Origin: Adiantum capillus-veneris
Lineage: Eukaryota > Streptophyta > Polypodiopsida > Polypodiales > Pteridaceae
Length of the DNA: 58,000 nucleotides
NCBI GenBank assembly: GCA_014529385.2
Contig: CM043945.1
Location: forward strand, 98,376,612-98,434,611
Direction: 5' to 3'
The notes below the pieces were generated by a model that worked only from the letters and a program-made list of their open reading frames with translations, searched no databases and was not told the origin of the DNA. How positions within the stretch are numbered: position 1 is the first letter of the stretch; every line of letters starts with the position of its first letter. Positions 45,537-55,512 of the stretch are shown one piece after another. Position numbers and translations under genes: made by a program.

Positions 45537-46019
45537 CTATCCTGCTCCCGTGTAGGTCCATACACCACCAGACGTATCGCACACGTACTGCAAGTATGTA
45601 CGCAATACCTGCATATCTCCCTCGTGCACTATGCCATCATCAGTCAACAAACGACTGACGACCCCAACTGCAAATGCTCCCACTGCAGCTGCGATATCTG
45701 GTCTCAAGATCAGCATCTCATACATGAGACCACCGAATGCCGATGCAATGCTAGCGGGCCCTGCTAGCTCTACGGAGCATGCATCAACATATATATCCCT
45801 GGCAATAGGCATCTCTGACTGACAAGGTGTGTCAGCCACATGCATCTCCTGACTGTCCGCAAAAGACACATCAACCTGTCGTGCAACCTCAGAGCAAACT
45901 AGCTGCTCTAGGTGTCTGTTGGAAGACATATCCTGCACAACTATATCCCCATGCTCACTGTCGAGCATAGAAAGGAATGACTGCATAATCGCTGACATCT
46001 CAACCTCCTCTGCAATCAT
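45537..46019 (-). CDS. Unknown ORF inside TRIM-like element
   Basis: 160-residue open frame with ATG at 46019. It is acidic, with no Lys and few other basic residues: 'IAEEVEMSAIMQSFLSMLDS', 'LVCSEVARQVDVSFADSQEM', 'ELAGPASIASAFGGLMYEML', 'DIAAAVGAFAVGVVSRLLTD'. There is one Ala/Gly/Val-rich hydrophobic stretch near residues 105-125. No gag, knuckle or protease motif. A cluster of opposite-strand frames overlaps it but is less protein-like. It could be a captured host fragment or chance. Confidence 0.4.
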   Translation of the reverse strand: MIAEEVEMSAIMQSFLSMLDSEHGDIVVQDMSSNRHLEQLVCSEVARQVDVSFADSQEMHVADTPCQSEMPIARDIYVDACSVELAGPASIASAFGGLMYEMLILRPDIAAAVGAFAVGVVSRLLTDDGIVHEGDMQVLRTYLQYVCDTSGGVWTYTGAG

Positions 46020-46735
46020 CCACTACAAACATGACCACTCAATTTGCTGTGACTCACTAGAGCTCTCATGCTCTAACTCCATATGCATAGACTCTTGCAC
46101 AACGTCCTCCTGTCGTGACTCACTAGAGCAAGACCGCTCTACCTAGCTATCCTGCATAGAAGTATCTCGCACAACTGACTCTCTGCTTTGCTCAGTCACT
46201 AGCAAAGCATGCATGTCTGACTCTGTCACTTCTCTGCGTGACTGCTCTACCTGCAGTGTACACGGGTAAGCTGTCTGCAGCAAAGAAAACAACAGAGCCC
46301 AAAACTATCATGAAAAACAGTCTCTGTGTTTTTAATTTCAGACCCACCTGCACTCCGAATCAGAAAATGATTCCTTCTACAAAGTCGTAGAGCTCAAAGC
46401 CAGCTCCGTTTTGAACCAAAAAGTTTTGGAATCAGAGCTCTGTAGCTCAAGTTATGAGAAAAACAGTAGACTGCTGTCAAACTGTTAAAAACTAAACGAC
46501 TTTCTTCTGTGCTTCTTTGAGCTCATAGAAAGGCTCAAACTCACTTCCCACCTCGATGCGTGAGCTGAATGCATCAATCTCACAATGCTTCCATGTCTAT
46601 GGAAGCTCCAAGCTCCAACCTGTCGCCGATGTAGCCGTTGCAAAGCTTGCCCGAAGAGGAAAAATGATGTACACTGTGGGCTGATCTGTAGAGGAACTCT
46701 GATCTGTGAGCACTAGGAAGCTCCTGAGAGCTCTC

Positions 46736-46855
46736 CTACAAGCCACTGTATGGCTGTCCACAAACCTCCTCTATTTCTTTGCTCAGATTTGTGACCTCTC
46801 CGCCATAGCTGACGAGTTCATCGCGAAGCCGTCCATCTACGCTCTCACACCTGTC
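46736..46855 (-). CDS. Short frame after primer site, coiled coil
   Basis: Downstream of the primer site (minus strand) the frame reads 'CESVDGRLRDELVSYGGEVT' then 'NLSKEIEEVCGQPYSGLV', a polar heptad-like peptide. It has no ATG after the primer site; in retroelements such leader peptides may be gag remnants. Function unknown. Confidence 0.3.
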   Translation of the reverse strand, partial: DRCESVDGRLRDELVSYGGEVTNLSKEIEEVCGQPYSGL

Positions 46856-47057
46856 GCTCTGATACCAATTGAAGGGGATCGGGGAGCACCACAGACGGAG
46901 AGTGAAAGAGAGAGAAGGAGACACACATACGATGTGGGTGGGGAGACTCAAAGAGTGAGCAGCCCCCTATACACTTATGCTATGTATAAGGTATACAAGT
47001 CAGTGGGCGCCCAGACTCTGGGCGGTCGGGCAAGGCACATGCGCATATACCCCAACA

Positions 47058-47697
47058 CAATCCAAAGTGGATACCATCCGGAAATGGCCTCCTCCTAAAA
47101 CTGTGGAAGAATTACATATTTTTTTAGGATTTGCAGGTTTTTACCGAAGGTTCATTAAAAACTATGCTCAAATTGCCGTTCCTATGACGGATCAACTAAA
47201 AGGCAAAGGTAAAACTTTTCAGTGGGGATCCGCTCAACAACACAGTTTCGATACGGTCAAGGATGCCTTAGCTACAGCTCCTATACTGGCTATTGTAGAT
47301 CCTTTGAAACCATTTGTTTTGGAAACGGATGCCAGTGACCGTGCTATTGGAGAAGAATGTTACAAGACGGACAACCGATCGTATTTGAAATCAAGAAGCT
47401 TGATGCAGCTCAGCAAAACTATTCTGCTTACGAACGTGAACTCTATGCAATAGTGTCTGCCTTAAAAACATGGCGGCATTATCTGTATGGTGCTCAGTTT
47501 GAGATAGTGTTTGACCATGAAAGCATCAAATGGTTTACACAACAAATGGATTTAAAGGGTCGAAAAGCCAGGTGGGCCAAGATCCTTCAGGAATATGATG
47601 CCAAGCTAAGGTATCGCAAAGGCCGATACAATGTAGTGGCAGACGCTCTAAGTCGAATGCTAGAGATCAATTTGCTCCTCACTACAAGAGGCTATTC
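47058..47697 (+). pseudogene. Third gypsy: RT end and RNase H
   Basis: Resumes with 'SKVDTIRKWPPPKTVEELHI', 'FLGFAGFYRRFIKNYAQIA' and 'PLKPFVLETDASDRAIG' (RNase H first aspartate). A one-base shift near 47350 follows, then 'QNYSAYERELYAIVSALKTW', 'FDHESIKWFTQQ', 'RKARWAKILQEYD' and 'ADALSRM'. It ends abruptly at about 47697, so integrase and the 3' LTR are missing. Confidence 0.92.
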
Positions 47698-47868
47698 ATA
47701 TTAGCGACGCTCACACAGCGACGCTCAAAAAAAAAAAATCTCGGCGTCACTATGAGTGTCGCAAATTTACTTGTAAATTTGCGACGCTCATAGCGACGCC
47801 GGCTGGGCTAAAAAAAATAACAGAGAACGCCCAAAAACTCAGATCTCAGATCTCAGATCTGAGTTTTT
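47698..47868. repeat. Two hairpins with GCGACGCTC motifs
   Basis: 47743-47769 and 47774-47800 are 27-base arms with a 4-base loop; the two non-matching positions are G-T wobble pairs, so an RNA copy would pair fully. 'agcgacgctca' also appears twice directly before it (47702-47726), separated by an A-run. A second hairpin, AAAAACTCAGATCT/AGATCTGAGTTTTT, is at 47833-47868. It looks like the end of a TIR-type DNA element that truncated the gypsy. Confidence 0.75.
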
Positions 47869-47879
47869 CGGTGCCCTCA

Positions 47880-47926
47880 AGCAAGGAGCAGGTAACACTC
47901 TCCCTCTCTCTCTCTCTCTTTCTTCT

Positions 47927-47964
<38 letters not shown>

Positions 47965-48034
47965 AGAGGAAGGAGAGCCAGGTATGCTCCTTCCCTCTCC
48001 TCACTCTCATGTTCCCTTCCCCTCTTTCTCTCTC

Positions 48035-48071
<37 letters not shown>

Positions 48072-48078
48072 TAGTGTT

Positions 48079-48131
<53 letters not shown>

Positions 48132-48360
48132 AAGAGTACAAACATAAACAAAAACGCACACACACATACATAAACAAAGAATGCACACACACATTGAGAG
48201 AGGAAAAGAGAGAGAGAGCATGCATAAACAAAAAACGCACACATTGAGAGAGGAAAAGAGAGAGAGAACATGCATAAACAAAAAACGCACACATTGAGAG
48301 AGGAAAAGAGAGAGAAAACATGCATAAACAAAAAAACGCACACACATTGAGAGAGAAACT
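47880..48360. repeat. Microsatellite block and ~50-bp tandem repeat
   Basis: CT, CA (47928-47960), CT, CA and GA (48082-48117) arrays, followed by three full and one partial copies of a ~50-bp unit at about 48169-48356 ('gcataaacaaaaaacgcacacattgagagag...'). No coding content. Confidence 0.92.
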
Positions 48361-48610
48361 AATTTAACATCGTAGGAAACTAATTAAAATTAAAAGACCT
48401 AAAGATCTAGCCGACGAGGAGTTGAACTCAAGACCTATTATTCAAGAGGGAAATGGCATAACCAATCTATCATACTTGGCATGGGTGATAGAAAGGTTAT
48501 ACCATTTATCTCTTTTTATTGGCACACACATCCACACACGCGCACACACACAAGAAGAAGAGAGTTATAACGTCGTAGGAAACTATCCTAAAAGACGTTA
48601 AAGATTAGGT
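48361..48610. other. No recognisable gene
   Basis: Short non-coding stretch with a CA-rich run near 48520-48552. Confidence 0.5.
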
Positions 48611-48742
48611 TAGATGTAGACTTACGTTAAATTAGATTTAGGTTTATTTAAGTTAATTTAGATTAGATTTAGGTTTATTTTTAGTTAGATTTACGTTTAT
48701 TTACGCTAGATTTAGATTTACGTTATATTAGATTAGATTTAG
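48611..48742. repeat. Degenerate TTAGATTTAGGTTTA repeat
   Basis: Many short imperfect copies of 'agatttaggttta' and 'gatttacgttta'. It ends in TTTAG directly before the HMA exon. It differs from the plant telomere unit TTTAGGG. Confidence 0.75.
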
Positions 48743-48945
48743 GTCTCCATAGACTGCGATGCCTGCATGAAGCGGGTGAAGAAAGCCCTCAATGGAATAT
48801 AGGGTATTGCTGCCTTCACTCATGGTGGGCTCCGTCGATCCAAAAGTACTGGTGAAATGTCTTCACAAGATAGGGAAGAAGGTGGATCTTCAGGGCGGCA
48901 AGAGTCATTACATCGCCGACAATGACCATCTAGACAACCTCTAGT
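48743..48945 (+). pseudogene. HMA-domain (HIPP-type) exon, broken
   Basis: Encodes a heavy-metal-associated domain: 'VSIDCDACMKRVKKALNGI' holds the metal-binding CxxC as C-D-A-C, in the usual x-M-D-C-x-x-C-x-x-x-V-K-K-A-L context of plant isoprenylated HMA proteins. A TAG follows after N-G-I and a shift near 48834, after which 'VDPKVLVKCLHKIGKKVDL' gives the second half (V-D-P-x-x-V-L...K-x-G-K-K). It begins right after 'tttag', a likely splice acceptor at the site where these genes usually have an intron. No first exon or CaaX tail is seen nearby, so it is probably a pseudogene fragment. Confidence 0.75.
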
Positions 48946-49440
48946 CATTCAACAGCAACTTCAAAGTTAGTAACAAGAGCAAGAACGGTCCAAACTTGAA
49001 TATCTTGATTACTGGGGTTTCATTTGATGAGTTGTCTAGACCATCTTGCACAACATCTTGAAGACCATATTCTAGAGCACCAACACACCATCTTGAGTAC
49101 CTTTACCTTTCACCCCAAATGGACCATTCTGGAGCCTTTTTGACCAGAAAACCACATTAGATGTACACTTCCACTATCATCTGCCTAGCCAGGTCCTCCA
49201 CATTGGCCTTAGCCCTTTGTACTACACCTGCTAGTACCCATAGCTTGGAATAGAACACTTCCCTGCATAGAACAACTATGGATACACCATCACTGCCCAT
49301 CCCTTGTTGAACATTCATGTTCAACTAAATGTAGCTTTATTGAACTCGAAAGTTGCAACACTCTGCAAACACCCAAGCACACTGAAAAATGCACAACCAT
49401 ATGTACAATATGTACAAAATTATATGTATGTTACTCTTGA
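48946..49440. other. Unassigned; may hold gypsy 3' end
   Basis: In-frame sequence after the HMA stop ('NFKVSNKSKNGPNLNILITG') may be the rest of that pseudogene to ~49040. From ~49100 no motif is visible. It may contain the 3' noncoding part of the minus-strand Tat-like gypsy; 'ACTTAAAGGGGC' (minus, near 49450) could be its polypurine tract. Confidence 0.4.
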
Positions 49441-50599
49441 GCCCCTTTAAGTGGGTTGCCCAACCCCTCTAGCCACAATTTGATTCACATCAGGCACCAC
49501 TCCCCTATCAAAGTATAGCTTGAGTCGTACACCATTTACCATGTGCCTGAAAAGCTTACCATTAATGCTCACCAGCTAATAGGTCCCATTTGGAAAGGCC
49601 TTTCGTACTTTGTACGGGCCCATCCACTTCTTCTAGAAGGTGAAGTCCAACTAGATTTCATATTTCATTACTAGGTCTCCTTCTTCTATCTTCTTGTCTG
49701 GCAGTCTCTCATTGACTTTGGCCACTCGTTTTTCCCACTGCTTCACATAGTAGTGTGTTGCTACTTCCCTATCCATTTGCAATGCCTCAAGGACGACAAT
49801 CCTATATTTTAAGATAGCTTGTGGAGTGGCATTGATGTGACATATACCTTTCAAAGCACCTAGCTGCACATGCATTGGTAGCACTCCCTCCTTACCCCAT
49901 AATTCAACTCAAATGGAGTGAGGTTGGTAGCCACTTTGTAGGACCACATACACTTCTCTAGATTGATCTTCCATTATATCTCCTGCTTATACACATACTT
50001 TGTCAGAATATTGATGATTTGCCCATTGGCACTATCCACAAGACCATTTTATTTGGAATGATAAGGCGAGGAAAATTGATGCTGAATCTTTAGTTTCTCT
50101 GCCAATGCAGGCATAATCTTGCTTTTAAATCCTTGGCCTCTATTAGAAATGAGTACCCATGGCACTCCAAAATGATAGCAAATTCTATAAAAAACAAATT
50201 GGGCTACAACCTGTGCATTTATCTTCTTCACAGCTTTGGCCTTGGCCACCTGGTGAGGTAGTTGATGGCTACCACAACATGCTTCTTACCACTTGTAGAC
50301 TTAGGGAGTGGACCGATGGTGGACAAAACTCACTTCTCAAAAGTATTTTGAGCAACAATGGCCCCCTGTGACTCAGATACCAAATGCCTTTCTCCCATAG
50401 TCTCGCATTCGTGGCAGATCTTGCACCAACAATGCACATCCTTAACTACTGAAGGCCACCAAAAACCCACTCTCAACACTTGAAACATTACCTGATGCTT
50501 TCGTTGGTGTCCGCTCTCCTCATGAAATTGCTCTAGCACCAAGTTAATCTCTTCTTCATAGAGCACTCTCCTCAAAACACCGTATCTGCTGTAGGTCAT
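49441..50599 (-). pseudogene. Tat-like gypsy integrase
   Basis: Minus-strand integrase in pieces. The zinc-binding part at 50330-50599 has H..H in 'FHEESGHQRKHQVMFQVL' and C..C in 'CWCKICHECE'. The core at 50049-50249 has 'FYRICYHFGVPWVLISN' then 'RGQGFKS', where the catalytic aspartate of S-D-R-G is replaced by asparagine. The C-terminal part at 49651-49884 has 'LPMHVQLGALKG', 'QWEKRVAKVNERL' and 'KIEEGDLVMKYE', continuing in another frame to ~49500 with 'GPYKVRKAFPNGTY'. Several stops. Non-functional. Confidence 0.85.
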
Positions 50600-50884
50600 T
50601 AGTTCTTCACCTACTAATGTAAATTTGTGAGCTTTCTGAACTATCCTCCTTCTCTACAGTTGGGAAAAAACTTGAGGACACTGCCCTATACTCAAAAAAT
50701 CTTCCACCTCCTTTAATGACTCTCTACCAGTGTATGTGTCTTGGGCCACGTATATGCCTGCAACATGTATCTGCACCTTGCTTTGCTTGTTGGTCTACCT
50801 CTTGGTTTTGCTCCCTCTTCACTTGCTTGAATTGGATCTCCCTAAAGAACTTCAATAGCTTTTTGATGGCAAAGAACCAACGAA

Positions 50885-51148
50885 TCATGTTTTACCTACC
50901 ATTGGCCTTGATGACGAATACCTCATCACCTTTGACCACCAACCTGGAAATGCCAAACTCGACGCTTGTTTCAAACCTAGATGGAGGACGAGATATTCCG
51001 CTTCATTGTTAGTATCCACATCCTCCAAATCATAGGCTTTTGAGAAGATCACCTTGCTGTGCGGATTGTGTATCACCACACCTCCACCTGCTTTCTGTAC
51101 CATCCTCCTATACACACCATCAAACCACATGGTAAAAGCTCCCACCAA
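50885..51148 (-). pseudogene. Additional RNase H (aRH) of Tat-like gypsy
   Basis: Frame with 'MWFDGVYRRMVQKAGGGVVI', 'SKAYDLEDVDTNNEAEYLVL' and 'HLGLKQASSLAF'. The D-G...GGxG...NNxAEYxAL pattern is that of the extra, archaeal-like RNase H located between the retroviral-type RNase H and integrase in Tat/Retand-lineage Ty3/gypsy elements. Its place here, between 51173-51610 and the integrase, agrees. This is the main evidence for the lineage. Confidence 0.8.
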
Positions 51149-51172
51149 GTCTGGCTCTTCTCTAGCTTCATC

Positions 51173-51610
51173 TCATACCACTCTTGGATAAATTTGCAAA
51201 TCTACGGCCTTGCTAACCAAAATATCCACCAAATGGTATCGACTCGTATGGTCAATTTTGAATTCAAACTCAAATGCATATAGCTCTATCACCCACTTCA
51301 TGATCCGCTTCCCTAGCTTCAAGTGTAGCACTACCTCCGGAAATAAATTGTTGGCCGTCAACACATAAAACTTTTGCATTATGAGATACACCTTGAACTT
51401 CTTGCAGGCAAAACCTAAGGCCATGACCCACTGCTCGACTTTGATGTAGGTCGCCTCTCCAAAAATTATCACCCTACTTCCGAAATAAATAGGTTTACAG
51501 CTCCTTCCACCTTCTGCAATAGTACTGCCCCAATAGCCATTGTGCCTACTGTCATAGAAACATAAAATCCATCTTCTCAATTGGATGGACACATCGTAGG
51601 CAGTTGACAC
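51173..51610 (-). pseudogene. Tat-like gypsy RNase H
   Basis: Reverse-transcriptase-linked RNase H: 'VSIQLRRWILCFYDSRHNGY' in a degraded first part, 'FGEATYIKVEQWVMALGFAC' (the E-x-x-x-x-L block), 'LTANNLFPEVVLHLKLGKRI' and 'MKWVIELYAFEFEFK'. Stops flank it on both sides. Confidence 0.75.
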
Positions 51611-51675
51611 AATATTTCCTTCACCCTATCAAAATATTCTTGATCTTATTCATCCTACTCAAAGCCATGCACCTG

Positions 51676-52554
51676 CTAGCCTTCTTTTGAAGGGGGTATA
51701 CATACATACTGCAACATCATCCAAAAGAAATGCAACAAATACTTTAGCTTATATACAAAGGAGGCCAAGCCTTGTGCACTAGAGGGAGGATCCACCAAGA
51801 CTAGCGCCTTGACCTTCTCCGAATCTACCTTAATTATGCTTTGTGACACCACATGCCCTAGAAACTGCGCTTGAGGTTGTGCTAGCTTGCACTTCTTAGG
51901 GTTCAATTGACCTCCTTCTTTGTCAAGTCTTTGAAAACATAGCCGCAGCTTTGGCAGATGATCTACCCTTGAATTATAGCACTCAATGTCATCCACGAAA
52001 ACTCTAATGAACCTGTTCAAGTAGGGACCAAACACCCCATTCATCCAGTCTTGGAAGGTGACATAGGCATTTACCAAACCAAATGGCATCCTGTGATAGG
52101 TAAATCATCCCCATGGAGCGATAAATAACATCTTCAATTGGTCTTTAAGAGCAATATCTATCTGAAAGTACCCTAAAAATCCATCCATAATAGAGTACCT
52201 CTCATGACCTACCACTTGATTTAAGATTTCATCTTGGAATGGCAATGGGTAGTGGTTTCTCTTGGTTGCCGCATCCAATGGCTTGTAGTCGACACACACC
52301 TGTCATTTCCCAATCTTCTTGGGGGTGATAACCACCAGAGAAACCCACTCCGACTCCTTCACGGGGTATATGATACCTACATCTAAAAATTGGTTAATCT
52401 CCTTCCAAAAATCCTCCTTTGAATCTCCCCTAACCTCCTTAGCTTCTGTGCCTTTGGTTTGCACCCTTCTTTGAAGATTATCTTGCACTTTGCACCCTTT
52501 TCTCCTCGTAGATCCTCGTACTTTGTTGCAAATAGATTTGGAAAAGAGGAACAC
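51676..52554 (-). pseudogene. Tat-like gypsy reverse transcriptase
   Basis: RT in consecutive minus-strand frames. 'FLDVGIIYPVKESEWVSLVV' (52340-52400); 'VDYKPLDAATKRNHYPLP', 'ILNQVVGHERYSIMDGFLGY' and 'FQIDIALKDQLKMLF' (52105-52299); then 'MPFGLVNAYVTFQDWMNGVF', 'RFIRVFVDDIECYN' (FVDD box) and 'NPKKCKLAQPQAQFLGHVVS' (51676-52089). The C-V-D-Y-K-x-L-x-A-A-T-K-x-x-H-Y-P-L-P form is usual for Tat/Athila-type elements. Short stops separate the pieces. Confidence 0.92.
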
Positions 52555-52557
52555 GGC

Positions 52558-53298
52558 TCAACATAGCCTTCTCTCTCTTGCTTGGTCAAATCTTTGCTTA
52601 TCATAGTGGCTACCGCCTCTGCACCTATTCCTTGAACCTGTGGTTGCACCTCTCCTTTTTGCATGGGAGCCTTTAACAATGATGCCAAAAAAATCGGCAT
52701 CTATCTTTAACATGTCATCCTTGCTTCCCTCTTCCTCCATATCCAGGTAGCCCTCATCATAGGCTGCCTTGGTCTCGTACTCATAGCTTGTCGTATCATC
52801 TTCATCTTTTGCCTCCACAGGGTGGAAATGGATCTCTTTGGTATTCAAATCAAGCACCACCTGTCTCCCTCTCTCTTTGTCAGGCAAGGTGAACACCTTG
52901 CTCTCCCAATCCTGCTTAGCACCTATTTCAAGCAACCATGGCTTACCTAAGATGATTGGATAAGCATTATCACCTACTTTCATCACGAAGAAATTCATTA
53001 GGCACTCAATGCCCATCACCTTCACTCTTATGTCTTGAGCCAGGCCCAAACACCTGGCTTTGGCATGGTTAGCCATTCTCATGCATACATTTTATTTAGC
53101 TACTACTTTGACACATGTTTCCTTCATAGCAACCTCCATCATGATGCAAACCTGTGTTCCACTGTCTATATAGGCCTGAACTTGCATCCTCTTTTCAATG
53201 ACCGCATCATCTAGAGGAAGGACATCCGCTAGACTACCCACTCTCAATGCCATGTTTTTCAATGTATGCACATTTTTCTTAGCCTTTGGCAGACTCAT
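52558..53298 (-). pseudogene. Tat-like gypsy protease region
   Basis: 53092-53298 contains 'VQAYIDSGTQVCIM' (D-S-G protease site), and 52558-53082 continues with 'FFVMKVGDNAYPIILGKPWL' (the I-L-G-x-P-W-L block after the flap) followed by an acidic linker to RT. One stop lies between the two frames. Confidence 0.85.
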
Positions 53299-54545
53299 GC
53301 TAACGCTCGTAGACCATTGTCTTTACAGCTTGGGATTCAAAGACAAAAACTGACCAAAGGTAATGTTAGCCTTTTAATTTTGAACATCACTTACCAGGTC
53401 GTATTTGGGGTAGTTGCACCGTATCTGAAAGTATGCTTGCTTGATTTTGCAACGCCTCCTCTTCTTGCTAGTTTTCGGCTGCTCCTTGCCTTCGTACACT
53501 TTCTCTTTACCTTTGCGGGCCCTAGTTCCTGCTCAATTTCTATCTCCCTTTCCATCCTTGCTCTTTTGTTGGTCAAAAGCTCAACATCCTGCTTATCCAC
53601 TCCAATGATGTTCACCCTAGGGAATTCCACCATCCGGAGGATCCAGATGTACTTGATTCTCCACTACGTGCTCTCTCGGTCCATTGAATTGTTCTTGGTA
53701 TCTACCTCTACGAAACAATGGATAAATACCACCTCTTTCTCTTGGTGGATGAGGGAAATCCGGTGCATAGTATCCTTCTTCACCGCAATTGTAACACCGG
53801 CTAGGTAGTGGCCTTACCCTGCCCCTTTCTCCTCTTGGTTGTCCTCTATCCATCACACTTAGCCGCAATTCCTGAATTTGTTCATACAAATTGTGAACGG
53901 TTTGCAGCCTATTTTGTGGCACAACAGCTACACCTTGGTTTGCATGTTCTCCTCATGAACATCATCCCTCAGACTCTGAGGTTGAATATGCACTGTCGCT
54001 TCATAGCCCGACATGCCCTATTCAATCTTCTTTTTTATCTTCTTGCTCTTCGCTTTTGCAATGGCCATTGCACCATTGTAGGCTTTTGGGCTTTCAAAAT
54101 CCACTTTATTCCTCACTTTAGGATGTAGGAATGCCATGAATTTATCTTATGTGAAGTAGGCACCATTGGCCAATTTCATGGCACCCGCTAACTCTGTCCA
54201 ACACACTTCAAAACAATCCAAAAACAAACTAAATTCTTCACTTACATCCTATTTGAGCGCCTTTAGCTTGGAGTCCATCTCGACTGGGGACGTCTCTTTG
54301 CAAAAATTATGTAGGAAACGTGCCCATAGAGCCGGCCAAGCATGCCTCGGCTCACCTTCCAAAGATTCGTACCTTACCTTTGCTTTACCATGCATCACTA
54401 AAGGAAATTTTTTCATCTTGCTATCATTGTTTGGCATACGCAATGAAATCATATACAGCTCAAAGTCTGCAATCCACTCGCCGGGATTCTCTTCACCTGT
54501 AAAAATTGGTCCATAGATTTGAGACGCCATGCCGGCCAGCACCAA
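53299..54545 (-). pseudogene. Tat-like gypsy gag
   Basis: Capsid domain at 54249-54534 from 'MASQIYGPIFTGEENPGEWI' with 'LYMISLRMPNNDSKMKKFPL', 'WPALWARFLHNFC'. A middle part with stops follows ('FMAFLHPKVRNKVDFESPKA'). 53617-53922 carries a decayed zinc knuckle C-Y-N-C-G-E-E-G-Y-Y-A-P-D-F-P, in which the histidine and last cysteine are Tyr and Phe. A Lys-rich stretch follows at 53391-53633. The 5' LTR and primer site are not recognised upstream. Confidence 0.82.
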
Positions 54546-54616
54546 AAATTGCTTCTCTGCACCTAACTAGGAACAATCAGTGTGGTCCTCCGTGGGAGCA
54601 CCAGAAGATGGACAAA

Positions 54617-55297
54617 GGGAATGGGGAACACACCCGACACACAAACAACTACCCCTATATAGCTCAAGGTATTCACAACACCCATGTCCTCTCAAAAACA
54701 CCTTCAAAAAAAACAATTTGCACTAGCAGGTCCTTGCCTGCACTCCAGCCAATGCACCTACCGCTAACAACATCACCCACCCACACGCACTCACCACTAC
54801 AATTGATCTCAACCCTCTCAACACACATGACTCCTCTTACTCACTCTCTCTACACTCACACAAACGTCGCCGGTTTGGGGGGCATATGTCCTCACTATCG
54901 ACACCGGATGACACGAACCAGATCAAGAGAAAGAGAAAAGGGGAAGGGAAAATCAACACTTGATAGGGGAAAAGTGGGCTTAACCTTGCTTCAAAAGATT
55001 GATTACGACCTTCGAAACACCATGGCCATGACTACCCCAAAGGAAAAGAACATGGTTCCACTCCACAGACACAATCCTCTGTGTAGGGAGCTCCCAAAAA
55101 AACGTCACTACTAGACAAACACTTCCCTCAATTCAAAACCACCAACCGAGTCTTATACTACCATCATCCTTCGCCACTCACCCCTACAATGAAGCACCTT
55201 GGAAAATCTTTCCAACTCTTTTACTTCCAAGCCGCTACATAGCTCTCCACCATCTGGTGCAACTTTGGCAACTTCCCTCGTGCAACTTCGACCACCA
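54617..55297. repeat. Left arm of ~1.6-kb inverted repeat pair
   Basis: About 680 bases recurring reverse-complemented at 55513-56195. Shared landmarks in order: 'gaatggggaacacacc', 'ctatatagctca', 'accgctaacaa', 'ctcaacacaca', 'aaaagattgattac', 'atggttccactccaca', 'caatcctctgtgtagggag', 'gcaccttggaaaa'. Identity by eye is roughly 85%, lower than in the duplication at 24931-27008. Frames in the two arms give related His/Thr/Pro-rich peptides but no known domain. Confidence 0.9.
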
Positions 55298-55512
55298 ACT
55301 ACATAAATCTCTTCTTGTTCTTTTCCTCCTCCCCAAGCCAAAAGGGAAAAAAACCCTCGTTCAAAGATAGTGACCCCTTTTTTCCTTTTTGAGATAGATC
55401 TATAAGCACATGTCTATATCCTAACCCTTGTTCCCGTTTATTCTCCCACATTAAATGATCAATTTAATATGAGAAAATATTTTGGGTTGGTTAGATCTTA
55501 GATTTTATGACA
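55298..55512. other. Spacer of inverted repeat pair
   Basis: 215 bp, AT-rich, no gene or structure recognised. Confidence 0.7.

Larger units (their letters stand above)
45228..47057 (-). mobile_element. TRIM-like non-autonomous LTR element (S)
   Basis: 1830-bp element with 188-bp LTRs (45228-45415 and 46870-47057) differing by four substitutions by eye. The perfect target duplication CAATC lies at 45223-45227 and 47058-47062. LTRs read TGTTGGGG...CCCCTTCA on the minus strand. The primer site is exact (plus-strand GCTCTGATACCA, 46856-46867), two bases from the 5' LTR; the polypurine tract AAGTGGGAGGT is at 45416-45426. The 1454-bp interior has no pol. Removing it with one target copy keeps the gypsy RT frame open. 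LTR divergence is lower than that of copia K, so it is probably younger. Confidence 0.95.

Noticed and set aside
48169-48356. CRISPR-like array
   Set aside because: The ~50-bp units are contiguous and all parts repeat; there are no unique spacers, and the context is eukaryotic.
48611-48742. Interstitial telomere repeat
   Set aside because: The unit is TTAGATTTAGGTTTA-like and irregular, not TTTAGGG.
49750-49765. TAGTAGTG-like right end for the CACTA element
   Set aside because: It lies inside the coding frame of the Tat-like gypsy integrase and far from the transposase, so it is chance.
54506-55114. A 202-residue plus-strand gene
   Set aside because: It is His/Thr/Pro-rich low complexity, lies in a repeat arm whose partner encodes a different broken version, and has no domain.
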